The notes beneath the pieces were generated by a model, which saw nothing but the letters and a program-made list of their open reading frames with translations, had not been told where the DNA came from and did no database searches. From Linanthus parryae (lineage: Eukaryota > Streptophyta > Magnoliopsida > Ericales > Polemoniaceae): a stretch of DNA of 64,000 bases. A program made the position numbers and the translations under genes. Position 1 is the first letter of the stretch, and each line of letters starts with the position of its first letter. The stretch covers positions 49,533,863 through 49,597,862 of the forward strand of contig JALGPY010000010.1 in the NCBI GenBank assembly GCA_023055425.1, read 5' to 3'. This document shows, piece by piece, positions 32,457 to 43,210 of the stretch.

Positions 32457-35400
32457 TCACGAAGATATCTTCTCCATAGACGTAGTTGACGATGGCTGGG
32501 AAAACGAGGAGATGGATCAGTTATGGGAAGAAATTGATAGCATGTACGGAGAAGAGAAGGAGATGACTCGGTGCGAGCAGGCCATGAGAGCCGAGGACTG
32601 GACCACTTTGCACCGGGACGAACATGGCGGGAAGAAGATGATCCTGGTTCCGTCACTCAAGGAGCCACCTGCACTCGAGCTTAAACCACTCCCGAACCAT
32701 CTCAGGTATGCGTACATTGGTAATAATAATACTCTGCCCGTAATTGTTTCTTCTCTTCTATCTCAGGAACAGGAAGAGAAACTGCTGGAAGTTTTGCGAG
32801 AGCACAAAGAAGCAATCGCCTGGACGATTGCAGATATTAAGGGGATCAGCCCCTCCTATTGCATGCACAAGATCAGGATCGATGAAGGCAAGAAACCGGT
32901 GATTCAGCCCCAGCGGAGACTGAACCCGAACATGAAGGATGTTGTGCGCAAGGAGGTCATGAAGTGGCTGGAAGCAGGAATCATATACCCCATATCAGAC
33001 AGCACTTGGATCAGCCCGGTCCAGTGTGTGCCCAAAAAGGGGGGTATTACGGTGGTGCAGAATGAGGACCAGGAACAGATTGCGCAGCGTACGGTTACAG
33101 GCTGGCGGATCTGTATGGACTATCGGAGGCTAAACGATGCAACATTGAAAGACCACTTCCCGCTACCCTTCATGGACCAGATGTTGGACAGGCTAGCCCA
33201 TCACGCCTATTACTGTTTTCTGGACGGCTACTCCGGGTACAACCAGATTTGCATAGCCCCGGAAGATCAGGAGAAGACAACGTTTACCTGCCCGTACGGT
33301 ACGTTTGCGTTCTGGCGCATGCCATTCGGGTTGTGTAACGCTCCAGCCACGTTCCAGAGATGCATGATGGCGATATTCTCCGACATGATCGAGAAAAATC
33401 TGGAGGTCTTTATGGACGATTTTTCACTGTTCGGGGACAGTTTTGACGACTGCCTGCACCACCTGGGACAGGTCCTGATCCGATGCAAGAAGGCGAATTT
33501 GGTGCTGAACTGGGAGAAGTGTCATTTTATGGTCACCGAGGGGATCGTGCTGGGTCACAAAATTTCCAGCAAGGGACTCGAGGTGGACAGGGCCAAGATC
33601 GAGGTGATAAAACAGCTCCCATATCCGACAACCGTAAAGGCGGTCAAAAGTTTTCTGGGGCATGCAGGATTTCACCGGAGGTTCATCAAAGACTTTTCCA
33701 AGATCACGAAGCCACTCTGCGCTTTACTTGGAAAATACGTGCCCTTTGACTTTGATGCAGCTTGTCAGCAGGCCTTTGACCATCTGAAGGAGAAGCTGAC
33801 CACAGCCCCGGTTATCACTACACCGGACTGGTCACTTCCGTTCGAGCTAATGTGTGACGCAAGCGACTATGCAGTCGGTGCAGTTTTGGGGCAGCGGAAG
33901 GACAAGGTGTGCCATGTGATATACTATGCAAGTCGGGTACTTGACGATGCCCAGATCAACTACGGCACTACTGAGAAGGAGCTGCTTGCTGTGGTTTATG
34001 CCTTGGATAAATTCAGGCCGTACTTGGTCGGGTCAAAAGTCATCGTTTTTACCGACCATAGTGCCCTGAAATATCTGCTGGACAAGAAGGACGCAAAGCC
34101 GAGACTGCTGAGGTGGGTGTTGCTGATGCAGGAATTTGATGTGGAAATCCGGGATAAGAAGGGAGTCGAGAACGTTGTAGCGGACCACCTGTCCAGGCTT
34201 GAGAATGCTGAGGTGGACCCGGTACCGATACAGGAAAACTTCCCGGACGAGCACATCATGGCGGTCAAACTGGGGAGACCGTGGTACTATGCTATAGCCA
34301 ACTATCTGGTAAGTGGCACGCTTCCCGAGGACCTAACCCCGTCACAGCGGAAACGGTTTATTTCTGAGAGCCGGCAGTATTTCTGGGACGACCCGTATCT
34401 GTTCAAACAGGGAGCCGACAACATTCTGAGGAGGTGTGTTCCGACCCACGAGGCCTGGAACGTGATCAGGCACTGCCACTCGGCTCAGTGTGGGGGTCAC
34501 TTTGGAGGGACCCGCACGGCACACAAGGTACTGCAGTCAGGTTTCTTTTGGCCAACACTTTTCAAGGACTGTCATGATTATGTACAGGGATGCGATAGAT
34601 GCCAGAGGACAGGGAGTACGTCACATAGGGACGAGATGCCTTTGACTATTTGGCAGGAGGTTGAACCCTTCGATGTATGGGGGATTGACTTCATGGGGCC
34701 GTTCCCGTCTTCTATGGGAAATCTGTACATACTGTTGGCAGTGGACTATGTTACGAAGTGGATCGAGGCGATAGCGTGTCAGAAAAACGATGCAGCGACA
34801 GTTGAGCGTTTTCTGAAACGCAATATATTCACACGATTCGGGACCCCCAGAGCAATGATCAGCGATGAAGGGTCACACTTTATTAACAAAGTGTTTGCCA
34901 GGGTACTTAAGCAGTACGGGGTATCGATCCATAAGGTATCACTGCCTTATCACCCCCAGACTAACGGGCAGGCAGAGGTGTCAAACCGAGAGATCAAGGG
35001 CATTCTCGAGAAAACCGTAAATCTGGGCCGGAAGGATTGGTCGATAAGACTGGATGATGCGTTATGGGCATACAGGACAGCTTTCAAAACACCGCTGGGA
35101 ATGTCACCATACCAGCTCGTGTTTGGGAAAGCGTGTCACCTCCCGGTTGAGTTGGAACATAAGGCCTATTAAGCTATCAAACTGCTCAACATGGATGAGA
35201 GTCTGGCCGGAGATAAGAGAAAGATGGCGCTGCTGGAATTAGAGGAGTTCCGAAGGACGGCATTTGAGAGCGCCAAAATTTACAAAGAGAAGACGAAGAA
35301 GTGGCATGATCAGCGTATCACGCCAAAGCAGTTCAACGAAGGAGACAAGGTACTTCTCTACAACACAAGAATGAGGTTCTTTCCGGGAAAATTGAGATCT

Positions 35401-35568
35401 CGTTGGTCGGGACCGTTCATCATCAGGAAGATATTCGCATGGGGCGCATTTGAGCTGGAAAATCCAAAAGACAACTCAAGCTTCAGGGTGAACGGAAACC
35501 GAATCAAGCCGTATCTCGAGAACGCCGAGGTCGCCAAGGTAGATCCAATCTACTTCGACGACCCGTGA
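32419..35568 (+). pseudogene. Gypsy pol: RT, RNase H, integrase (single nonsense codon)
   Basis: An open frame of 917 codons runs from 32419 to a TAA at 35170-35172 and continues in the same frame to 35568. Reverse transcriptase has FMDDFSLFG at about residue 331, and [17 protein letters not shown] upstream. RNase H has [14 protein letters not shown] near 479 and [11 protein letters not shown]. Integrase has an HHCC zinc region near 677-729 ([19 protein letters not shown]) and core motifs [16 protein letters not shown] and [13 protein letters not shown]. The TAA replaces the Trp that usually precedes AIK, so the last 130 residues, the DNA-binding end of integrase, are lost unless readthrough occurs. 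The 5' boundary is in another frame from gag. Confidence 0.9.
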
Positions 35569-35833
35569 TCGAACCTGAGGTAACTGGGTCGGGCCGTCGA
35601 CCGTAAATTACAAAGCGCTGGTTGGGAGGCAACCCAACGTAGTAAGTTTAAATAATTATTTTTTATTTTTAAGTTTTGAATTCTTGAGAGAGGTGAGATG
35701 AGTGGGTATTTAACGAAAAATTAAGCATGTGCAGATACAAAGAAGCATACGACAAGAAACAGAAAGGAGAGAGAGAAAAGTGACCCCCATTCAACCCACA
35801 GTGTCAAAATAATCGAGGAAAAAAAAATTATAT
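35569..35833 (+). other. Gypsy post-pol non-coding segment
   Basis: It includes GCGCTGGTTGGGAGGCAACC near 35617, a phrase that recurs (reversed) in the Gypsy remnant near 43330-43350 and marks the region after pol in this group of elements. No ORF. Confidence 0.6.
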
Positions 35834-35998
35834 TTTTCTCTGCTGTCTGCGTATTTTACGCAGCTTGCTGCGTATTATACGCAGCCAGCAAAGAAAAATT
35901 GATTTTTGAAAATTTTTGAAAAATTAATTTAGCTGCTGTCTGCGTATTTTACGCAGGTTTCTGCGTATTATACGCAGCCAGCAGCATAAACTGTATTT

Positions 35999-36037
<39 letters not shown>

Positions 36038-36480
36038 AAAATTTATTTTGCTGCTGTCTGCGTACTTTACGCAGCTTTCTGCGTATTATACGCAGACAGC
36101 ACCAAAAATTGATTTTTTTTGAAAAATTGAAAAATTATTTTGAGAACTTTCTGCGTATTTTACGCAGTTTTCTGCGTATTATACGCAGACAGTTCTGAAA
36201 AATAAGTTTTTATAAAAAAAAAAAAAAAAAAAAAAAAAATGAAAAATATTTTCCAGTGCTGTCTGCGTATTTTACGCAGGATACTGCGTATTATACGCAG
36301 CCAGCACTGAAAAATCAATTTTTGAAAAAAAAATTCAGTTTCCCCCCTGTCTGCGTAAAATACGCAGCTTCCTGCGTATTATACGCAGACAGAGAGGAAA
36401 ATTGCAATTTTTTTACTTTTTTGATCACCCTGTACCCCGGTTTGCGTAAAATACGCAACATATACGTATTATACGCACAA
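35834..36480. repeat. Internal paired-palindrome array (7 units)
   Basis: Seven pairs lie at 35847/35868, 35940/35961, 36058/36079, 36151/36172, 36263/36284, 36351/36372 and 36442/36462 (the last decayed). The first member usually reads CTGCGTATTTTACGCAG (CTGCGTAAAATACGCAG in unit 6), and the second CTGCGTATTATACGCAG. Every unit has its own outer stem: CTCTGCTG/CAGCAAAG, CTGCTG/CAGCAG, GGTGCTG-like, AGAACTTT/CAGTTCT, CAGTGCTG/CAGCACTG, CCCTGTCTG/CAGACAGAG. Units are separated by A/T-rich spacers, two with long A runs (36003-36032 and 36213-36239). Confidence 0.95.
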
Positions 36481-36539
36481 AATAAGCAGTTTTTAACCAT
36501 TTTAAGCCAGGGGCATTTTCGTCATTTTGGCACTTAGGG

Positions 36540-36547
36540 TTTATAAG
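36540..36547 (+). promoter_or_regulatory. Candidate internal TATA box before ORF3
   Basis: TTTATAAG lies about 65 bp after the last palindrome. The intervening text GGCATTTTCGTCAT echoes GGCAGTTTCGTAAAT at the same place in the LTR. The order array, spacer, TATA is the same as in U3, so an independent ORF3 transcript is plausible. No functional evidence. Confidence 0.4.
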
Positions 36548-37183
36548 GGGGAGTCCGGTCATGGGGAAGCCATTGTTGCTTCCAAGCTTTCTCTCTCTAC
36601 CTCCAATCCTCTCTAGCACCAACCCACCAATTTTTCAAAAGTGCTCGAAATCAAAAATTGAAGGCATTTTTGGAATCCCCTCGTCGCAAGGAGCACGGAA
36701 CTACTCTCGGTTTTCAGAAATTCCAACCGAGCTAGTGTGGGGGTGGAAGGAAAGTGAAGGGTGTTCTTGAGGAAAAATCCCAGATTTGTTGAGTTTGAAG
36801 CCAAACCGGAAAATTTCACAGAAGGGAACGTTGAAGAGGAGGAAGAAGGCTACGTGTGGGTGCGCCCGGAATTTCATTCCGGCAAAGTTGACTTTTCCGG
36901 CGGCTTTTCCGGCGGCTGTTCCGGCGGTTTTCCGGCGGCTGTTCCGGCAACAACCTTGTCGGAGTCTGCACTTCACCCCCGTTGTGGGAAGGTCCAAATT
37001 TCTACTCTCTCTTTAATTTTTCAGTTTTAAGCACGACCCGTAGCCGGGTCATTATTTCTGAAATTTTTCTCGGTTTTCGTGCCGTGTGGACCTCTGGTAG
37101 ATTTTAGGGGGCTTATTTGCTGAGACGCACTATTTCACGCGCACGTACTCTAGAATTCTATTTCTGCTCGTTTTTGCATTTTC
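36548..37183 (+). other. ORF3 leader
   Basis: This stretch of 636 bp has CT-rich parts (36585-36615) and a TCCGGCGGC-type repeat (36895-36945). A TAGTGTGGGGGT motif lies at 36733-36744. Short ORFs here are not conserved-looking. It would be the 5' leader if the internal promoter is real. Confidence 0.4.
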
Positions 37184-38821
37184 ATGGCTTTAGTCAAACC
37201 TGTCATTGACCCGAACCGTCGGCATGAGCCGATTGATATCCCTGTCAGCGAAATTACACCGCATAACTTTGACAGTTATCGGTTTGTGACCCACCGTGCC
37301 CATGACTATTATCTGACCGGTAAAAAGCCGAACTATAGGTTGGCTAAGGACCACCGTTTCGAGGTAGACGATGATAGGATGCCAATCCAGATGGTGAATT
37401 TTGCCAGTCGAGCAGATATTTTTGGCACTTCACTAGCTGGGTTTGAGGGTACGTCGAGTTCTAGGCTGACTAGGGAGTTCTTTTGCAACCTTATGCATGC
37501 TGGCGATGCCGAAAATACTGATGTGCGGTGGGTCTATTGCCGTCGTGACTATATCTTGCTGACCCCCGACTCTATTAGGCAGGCTTACGGGATTCCACCA
37601 TCCCAAGAGTCGTGTGCCTACCAGCTAGCTGTGAGTAACCCTCCGTCAGCTGGGGAAATTTTGAGGGTTTTGACAGGTGGAGCCGCGGGGGCCCACTTTG
37701 AGGAGGAAGGAAACGTGGGGCTGAAACTGCACTCGGGATTTTTGTGCAAACCTGCCAAGTGGTGGGCTGAATGGGTGGTGAACCGCATTATGGGGATCCA
37801 ACACTTTACCAACCTAGAGAATGAGGCGACCATGATAGTGTACTGTCTGATGATGAGGAGACGGATTGATATAGCTCAGCTCATTTGGGCTTATATTCAG
37901 GAGAGGAATGCCTCAGCGAGCCGGAAGGGACTCGGGTATAGCAACCTGATTATCCAACTGGCCCGTAATTACCAGATTCCTCTCTCCGAGCTCGAGGGTG
38001 ACTGGAATCCTCCTCTTCTTAAGGCCTATAGGAAGATTAGAGGGGGAGGTCCGGGACCGAATGACCCAGTCATCGACCTTGATGCAGACCCTATGGAGGA
38101 GGATGAGCCTGCCCCTGCCCCTGCCCCTAGGAGGCGATCGACCCAGGACAGACCTACTCGGGGGATGGGAGCATCTACACTTAGGCGTTCTCAGTCCACC
38201 CATGACCACGGGGAGCCGAGCCAGAGAGCCGGGCCGAGTCAGAGAGCTAGACCTAGTACGAGAGGTACGAGAGGTCCAACCGGTCCGCCGCCACTTTCGG
38301 TCATGAACCGTAGGTTGGCCCGAGTTGAGGAGGGACTTGAGGGGTGCCGTGCTGGCCAGGCGTCTTTAGGTGAGAAGGTGCTTAACAAGTTAGGGAAAGT
38401 TTTCCGATACCTAAAGCACCTCAAGAAGACCACAAAGAAGATAGCCAAAGACCATGGCGATGCGATTACTGCACTCCGAGAGGAGCAGCGAGAGGCGGCC
38501 CGCTATGAGGGCCGAGAGGTGCCATTGCCTATTATCTTCCCTCCCTCCTATTCCAGTGACTACACTACCAGCTGGTCGGACGAGGCGAGCTCGAGTGAGC
38601 ATGCCACAGAGCCGGTCCCACACCCACCTAGCAGTCGGTCAGGATCACGGACACAGTCCAGACAGTCATCGAGCTCACGGTCACGCCAGTCGTCGAGCTC
38701 GCGCCCACGACAGTCTAGTAGTGCCAGATTCCGGCAGACCAGCAGCTCACCCAGCAGCATGTCCGGTTCGTCCGAGACCGGGTCAGACCCGCCGTATAGT
38801 CCAGACGAGTCAGTGCCATGA
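37184..38821 (+). CDS. Gypsy ORF3, putative plant transposon protein (545 aa)
   Basis: An uninterrupted ORF lies in the 3' part of the Gypsy element, the only intact one it has. Residues about 1-290 form a mixed helical domain, including DYILLTPDSIRQAYGIPPSQ, PAKWWAEWVVNRIMGIQHF and LGYSNLIIQLARNYQIPLSE, of the kind annotated as putative plant transposon protein / Athila ORF. An acidic-proline linker follows (EEDEPAPAPAPRRR, near 308). Then comes a basic region, a probable coiled coil at about 378-440 (RRLARVEEGLEG to ITALREEQREA), and a Ser/Arg-rich tail from about 470. No signal peptide or membrane segment is evident, which argues against an envelope role. The ATG lies about 640 bp downstream of a TATA-like box preceded by the internal palindrome array. 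The function of this family is unknown; a DNA-binding or chromatin role is my inference. Confidence 0.75.
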   Translation: MALVKPVIDPNRRHEPIDIPVSEITPHNFDSYRFVTHRAHDYYLTGKKPNYRLAKDHRFEVDDDRMPIQMVNFASRADIFGTSLAGFEGTSSSRLTREFFCNLMHAGDAENTDVRWVYCRRDYILLTPDSIRQAYGIPPSQESCAYQLAVSNPPSAGEILRVLTGGAAGAHFEEEGNVGLKLHSGFLCKPAKWWAEWVVNRIMGIQHFTNLENEATMIVYCLMMRRRIDIAQLIWAYIQERNASASRKGLGYSNLIIQLARNYQIPLSELEGDWNPPLLKAYRKIRGGGPGPNDPVIDLDADPMEEDEPAPAPAPRRRSTQDRPTRGMGASTLRRSQSTHDHGEPSQRAGPSQRARPSTRGTRGPTGPPPLSVMNRRLARVEEGLEGCRAGQASLGEKVLNKLGKVFRYLKHLKKTTKKIAKDHGDAITALREEQREAARYEGREVPLPIIFPPSYSSDYTTSWSDEASSSEHATEPVPHPPSSRSGSRTQSRQSSSSRSRQSSSSRPRQSSSARFRQTSSSPSSMSGSSETGSDPPYSPDESVP

Positions 38822-40690
38822 GGGCATGCCACCTCTTAGTGTGGGGGTGGGAGTCGTGTCTGCATAACCCGGTCTGCACGTTTTTTCATATTTATTTGCA
38901 GTTTCTATTTTAATTTTTTTGAGTCAGCATATTTTCTTTATTTGAGTCGACCCACCACATCATTCTGACCTTGCATTGTGTATATTTAAAAAAAAAGAAA
39001 AAAAAATCGAAAATTTTCAGAAAATCCAAAAAAATTAAAAAATTAGAAAATTTGAGAAAGGGCAATCAAGATAACAGAAACTGGGAAGAAATCGAGATTA
39101 AACCCTTTGACAGAAAAGAAAGCTTGCACCGAGGTATAGTAGATAGGTGAGAGCCAGTGACCCTTGGAAACCGCAAGTAGTTATCACCTGAGCTAAGGAT
39201 CCGACTAGTTGCCACACCGCCGTCATCTAGGTAGTCGACAACCCGCCCACGGGCGCCGTCACGGTCATCGCATCTTTCGGTGGAGTGACTGGCTATCAAG
39301 GGACCTCACGTCCTGTTTCTTACCCCTAGGTCCAACTAGTAAACCCGTTTGAAGCCATTTACCCTTTTATTCTCAGCCACTATAGCCTAGGAAGCCTTCT
39401 TTGAGACCTCATCAGTCGGTTAGTTGGCTATTCTACGAGTTATGACGGAGGGAGTGAGTTGGGGAGGGTTTTAGATGGAGCACTTCATGACATATCAGTT
39501 TTGGACAGTTTCGACATTGACACGCTTTTCGAGGGAAGGACAGGGTGAGTGAGAGGCGACAGTGCATTAATTTGCGGAGGTGGATCACTGCATTACATAG
39601 TGACCACAGGAGGAGTTAGTCGCGTGCGAGACATCTTTCCGCACATTATGGGTCCGGGGGGTTGAGAGGTTAATTGGTGGTTGTGCCGTTTTTCTACATC
39701 TTTGGTGATGAGGAGGTTCGGTGGGACTGCACAGTATTATTTCGACTACAGGATCAGCGCTTCAGGATTAGTGTGGGGGTATTCCATATGAGGACATCTT
39801 TCATACCCCACGACGACAGTTTATTTCAATTCACTCAGCTTTAGTCAGTTTATTTATCGTTATTCGTGTATTTATGTGTATATAGAGTCGTATTATAAAA
39901 AAAAATGAAAAATAGAAAAAAAAAAGAAAGAAAAAGAAAAAAAAAACAAAGAAAGAAAAAAAAATGATCTAGTTTTGCAGTTTTTCAGTTATTTATGTTG
40001 TTTATGTTATTGAGTCAAAAAGCTGAGTGAGTAGCACAATTTTCGAGACAAATTACACCGCTTCACAATTGTGGCCGCGAGAACGGCGAAGACACACCGG
40101 GGGACAGGAAGATTGATATGGCAGAGACTTAGGTGTTTCAGGCAGTTTTTCGGGAACTCGGTGAGGGGTGTGAGTTTGGGGAAATTGTGAGAATGTCATA
40201 ACAAGTAGGATCATGCCGTACCGTTACATATATATATCCTACATGTTAGATTTAGAACCTTGATTCGGAAATAGCTCGGATGGTCGGTTAACTAGGGATT
40301 CGCTCAGGTTGATAGTAAAAGTAACAGTACTCGGGTCCCGTGCTTAAATCCACCAAATAAATCTGTTCAGACTTACCTATCGATTGCGGGGAAGTATTTT
40401 CTGGAAAAAGGGTGAAGTTTTGAGGACACTCGGTTATGTTTTTGAGATTGCCCGATCTCACCAAAAATAATTGTTTAGTATTTTTGAGTCGTGTATATTG
40501 AGTCTGTGTATATTCTATCTGAGTCAGTCTTTCTATCGAGTCGTCTGGTTATCCGGGTCAGGTTGAAAGAGTATGCAATTGCAGGGAGTATGCAAAGGTA
40601 GTGTATGCACGACAAGGTCGGTTTTGCAAGAACCGAAAGGTATGCAAGCAGGTTGGTATGCAAGGGGATTGCTCGGGGCGAGCAATATTT
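38822..40690 (+). other. Gypsy 3' non-coding region
   Basis: No ORF is supported over 1.9 kb. The motif TAGTGTGGGGGT occurs at 38838-38849 and 39769-39780, closely matching the real polypurine tract (TAGTGCGGGGGT, 40690). Low-complexity A/G runs lie at 38990-39060 and 39895-39965. Confidence 0.6.
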
Positions 40691-40704
40691 AGTGCGGGGG
40701 TATT
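40690..40704 (+). promoter_or_regulatory. Polypurine tract, Gypsy
   Basis: TAGTGCGGGGGTATT lies directly against the TGATAACG start of the 3' LTR. Confidence 0.8.
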
Positions 40705-42343
40705 TGATAACGCCCAAATAGGGGTTATCTTATAGCTCGGTTTTTGTGCATTTGTGCCGGAAAACTCACGTTTTAGCCAATTTTCACCCTCGGAAAGCCT
40801 CGGTTTTAGGAACGAGACAGTTAATTGCTCTTTATAAATTTCTGCATTTTCCGTACTTTTATTGGATATGATCGCGGGTGTGTTCATGTTGTCTATGCAG
40901 GAACAGGGCCCGGGAATGCAGCAGGAATGGATCGGGAATGCAGCAGGAGGCAAACAGAGGCAGAAAAGAGCACCCTGCCTTGCTGTCTGCGTATTATACG
41001 CAGCCCCTGCGTATTATACGCAGGCAGCAAGGAGGGAGAGGTGATTTTGGACAAGTTTTCTCCCCTGTCTGCGTATTATACGCAGCCCCTGCGTATTATA
41101 CGCAGCCAGGGGGAGAAAATACGCAGAAAATACGCATAGTGAAGAAGTTGGAAGGCAAGATGGGTCCCTGTCTGCGTATTATACGCAGGGTCTGCGTATT
41201 ATACGCAGACAGCAAGCAAAAAGTGGAGAAAAAGCAGCAACAGAAGACCCTGTCTGCGTATTATACGCAGCAGGCTGCGTATTATACGTAGACGTACAGC
41301 ACAAAAACTGGGGCGGTTTCGGGCAGTGGCAGTTTCGTGAATAATGACAAGTTCCAGAAACTTCGCCAGCACTATAAAAAGACTCGTCCAGACTCGTTTT
41401 GAAGACACAACACACAAGACAATTCATCCAAGGACAAGTCTGAGCATCCCGGGAGAGCACGGAAGCACTCATCCAGATCCGAATACTTAGTTTTATCTTA
41501 ATCTCTCTTTTAAATTCAGAAACTTTGTTATTTAGTTATGTCGTTTAGTAGCTAAACCTTTTACCTAGGTTCTCGGTGAACCTAGGGTTTCGTTTTCAGA
41601 CATTATTTCTGCAGTTTGAGTATGAATGCATGATCTCGTTATCTTAATTCAGTAGTATTATCAGTTATTCTGTCTTTGATTATATCTGTTTATGCATGAT
41701 CGGAGTCGCGAACCAGAATTGCTATAGACCCAAGCCTGTAGGTGAAAACGTCAGGTTAGGGTTAGGAAGAAAAGACAGGATTTAGTACCTTACCCTGATA
41801 GACCGACCAGAGAAAGGGAGATAGGGCTAGCCAAAACGTATAGACCAACTGTTAGAGAATTTGACCCGGGCCATCAGGACAGGTTAGAAACCCTAGCAGA
41901 CTTAGAACGAGACTGCAGACTTAGGCAGCTTAACAGGAACCCGAAAGTCTGCAGGATCGTGACAGCGTGTGGAATCTGAAAGGTTACTGCACAATCGGTA
42001 CGTGGCACGGGTAATTAAAACTGCTGAGTGTTTTCATATCAAACCGAAGAACATAATTCTGAAGAAACCCTAGGGGATCCTGGACCTAGTATTCCAAACC
42101 CTAGATTTACAACTTTCAAGATTTTCAGAAAAACGTCACAAAAATATTTGCGTTTTATTTTGTTTATTTTTAGTTTATAGTTAGTCACAATCCCAAACTA
42201 ATCCTCCTTTTATACTCTGTAAGTTAAAACTGATTTCTCGAAAAAAGCCGAAATAGTCCTCGTGGGAACGATCACCCGAGCTTAATTACGCCCGGTATTA
42301 CAAGATTCGTATACTTGCGAACAGCACGTTAGTTTGCGCATCA
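40705..42343 (+). mobile_element. Gypsy 3' LTR (complete)
   Basis: It runs TGATAACGCC to GCGCATCA, 1639 bp, followed by the target duplication GATAT (42344-42348). It carries the same four palindrome pairs (about 40987-41295). The last palindrome is damaged here (ACGTAGACGTACAG in place of ACGCAGACAG). TATAAAAA is at about 41372. Confidence 0.95.
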
Positions 42344-42348
42344 GATAT

Positions 42349-43210
42349 CCACTTAGAGCTGTTTGAATTTCAGTTGAAAACAGAAGGAGGATTTGTAGGA
42401 ACTGAGATCCTAAAATCTCTCATTCAGTTGCAGCTGATGGATAAAAGGAACTGGTTTGAATTTTGAAAGTAGAGGCTTGCAGAATTACTCAGAGAAGTGT
42501 GACAAATTCATGGGAGATCATTCATTTAAACACACAGGGATTCAAGCTTCAATTCCAGATTTCAGAAGATCAAGTCATTCCAGTTTCCAGAAGAACACAT
42601 CCAGGCTTTACTAGCTTATTTCTTCTACTGTGTTCTTCACTTGTTTTGTAATCTGTGTATCTTTTAAATATCTTAAACCTCACTAAACCTAGTGGTTGGT
42701 TGTTCAAGTGAACAACAAGAGGTTCTTGGTAGCTCAACAATTAGTAGCTGGAACTAGATAGGTTTGGAACCACAAGATGTATAGGTGTAAGGAAAATCAC
42801 TTAGGCTTGAAGATCTAGGGTTGTTTCTGTGTGAGTAATAAGAAGTGTTTGCCCAATCCTGGTGGGATTATATCCCTCAGGCAGAGATTAGGTCCATTGG
42901 GACTGAACTCTGTAAATTGCTTTGTGTTCTTTACTTTACAGTTTTGTTATTTTCTGCTGCACACAACTCAAATCAAACTAGGGTTTATAAGCTGATTAGA
43001 ACTGGTAATAGTTCAAGGCCTTGAAGCTTTCTATTTTTGCCTTTGAAAGTTTCAGACAGTTTTCTAAAATCTCAAGGCCTTGAGATTTGAGTTTCACACA
43101 AAGCTAATCTGTTAGAATCTGAGTTTTGCAAAAAGTTTCCATACTCTATTCACCCCCCCCCCCTTCTAGAGTATTTAGGTCCTGTAATTAGTCTACATTA
43201 CATACTTTCA
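42349..43210 (+). mobile_element. SIRE 3' LTR, second part
   Basis: It resumes the SIRE LTR at CCACTTAGAGCTG and ends ACTTTCA, followed by TGTAT (43211-43215), which matches the duplication at 9961. Contains TTCAAGGCCTTGAA near 43015 and the long palindrome ATCTCAAGGCCTTGAGAT near 43067-43084. Confidence 0.92.

Noticed and set aside
37998..38867. Alternative-frame ORFs over ORF3
   Set aside because: Shadows of the 545-codon ORF3, which has the better codon pattern and family resemblance.
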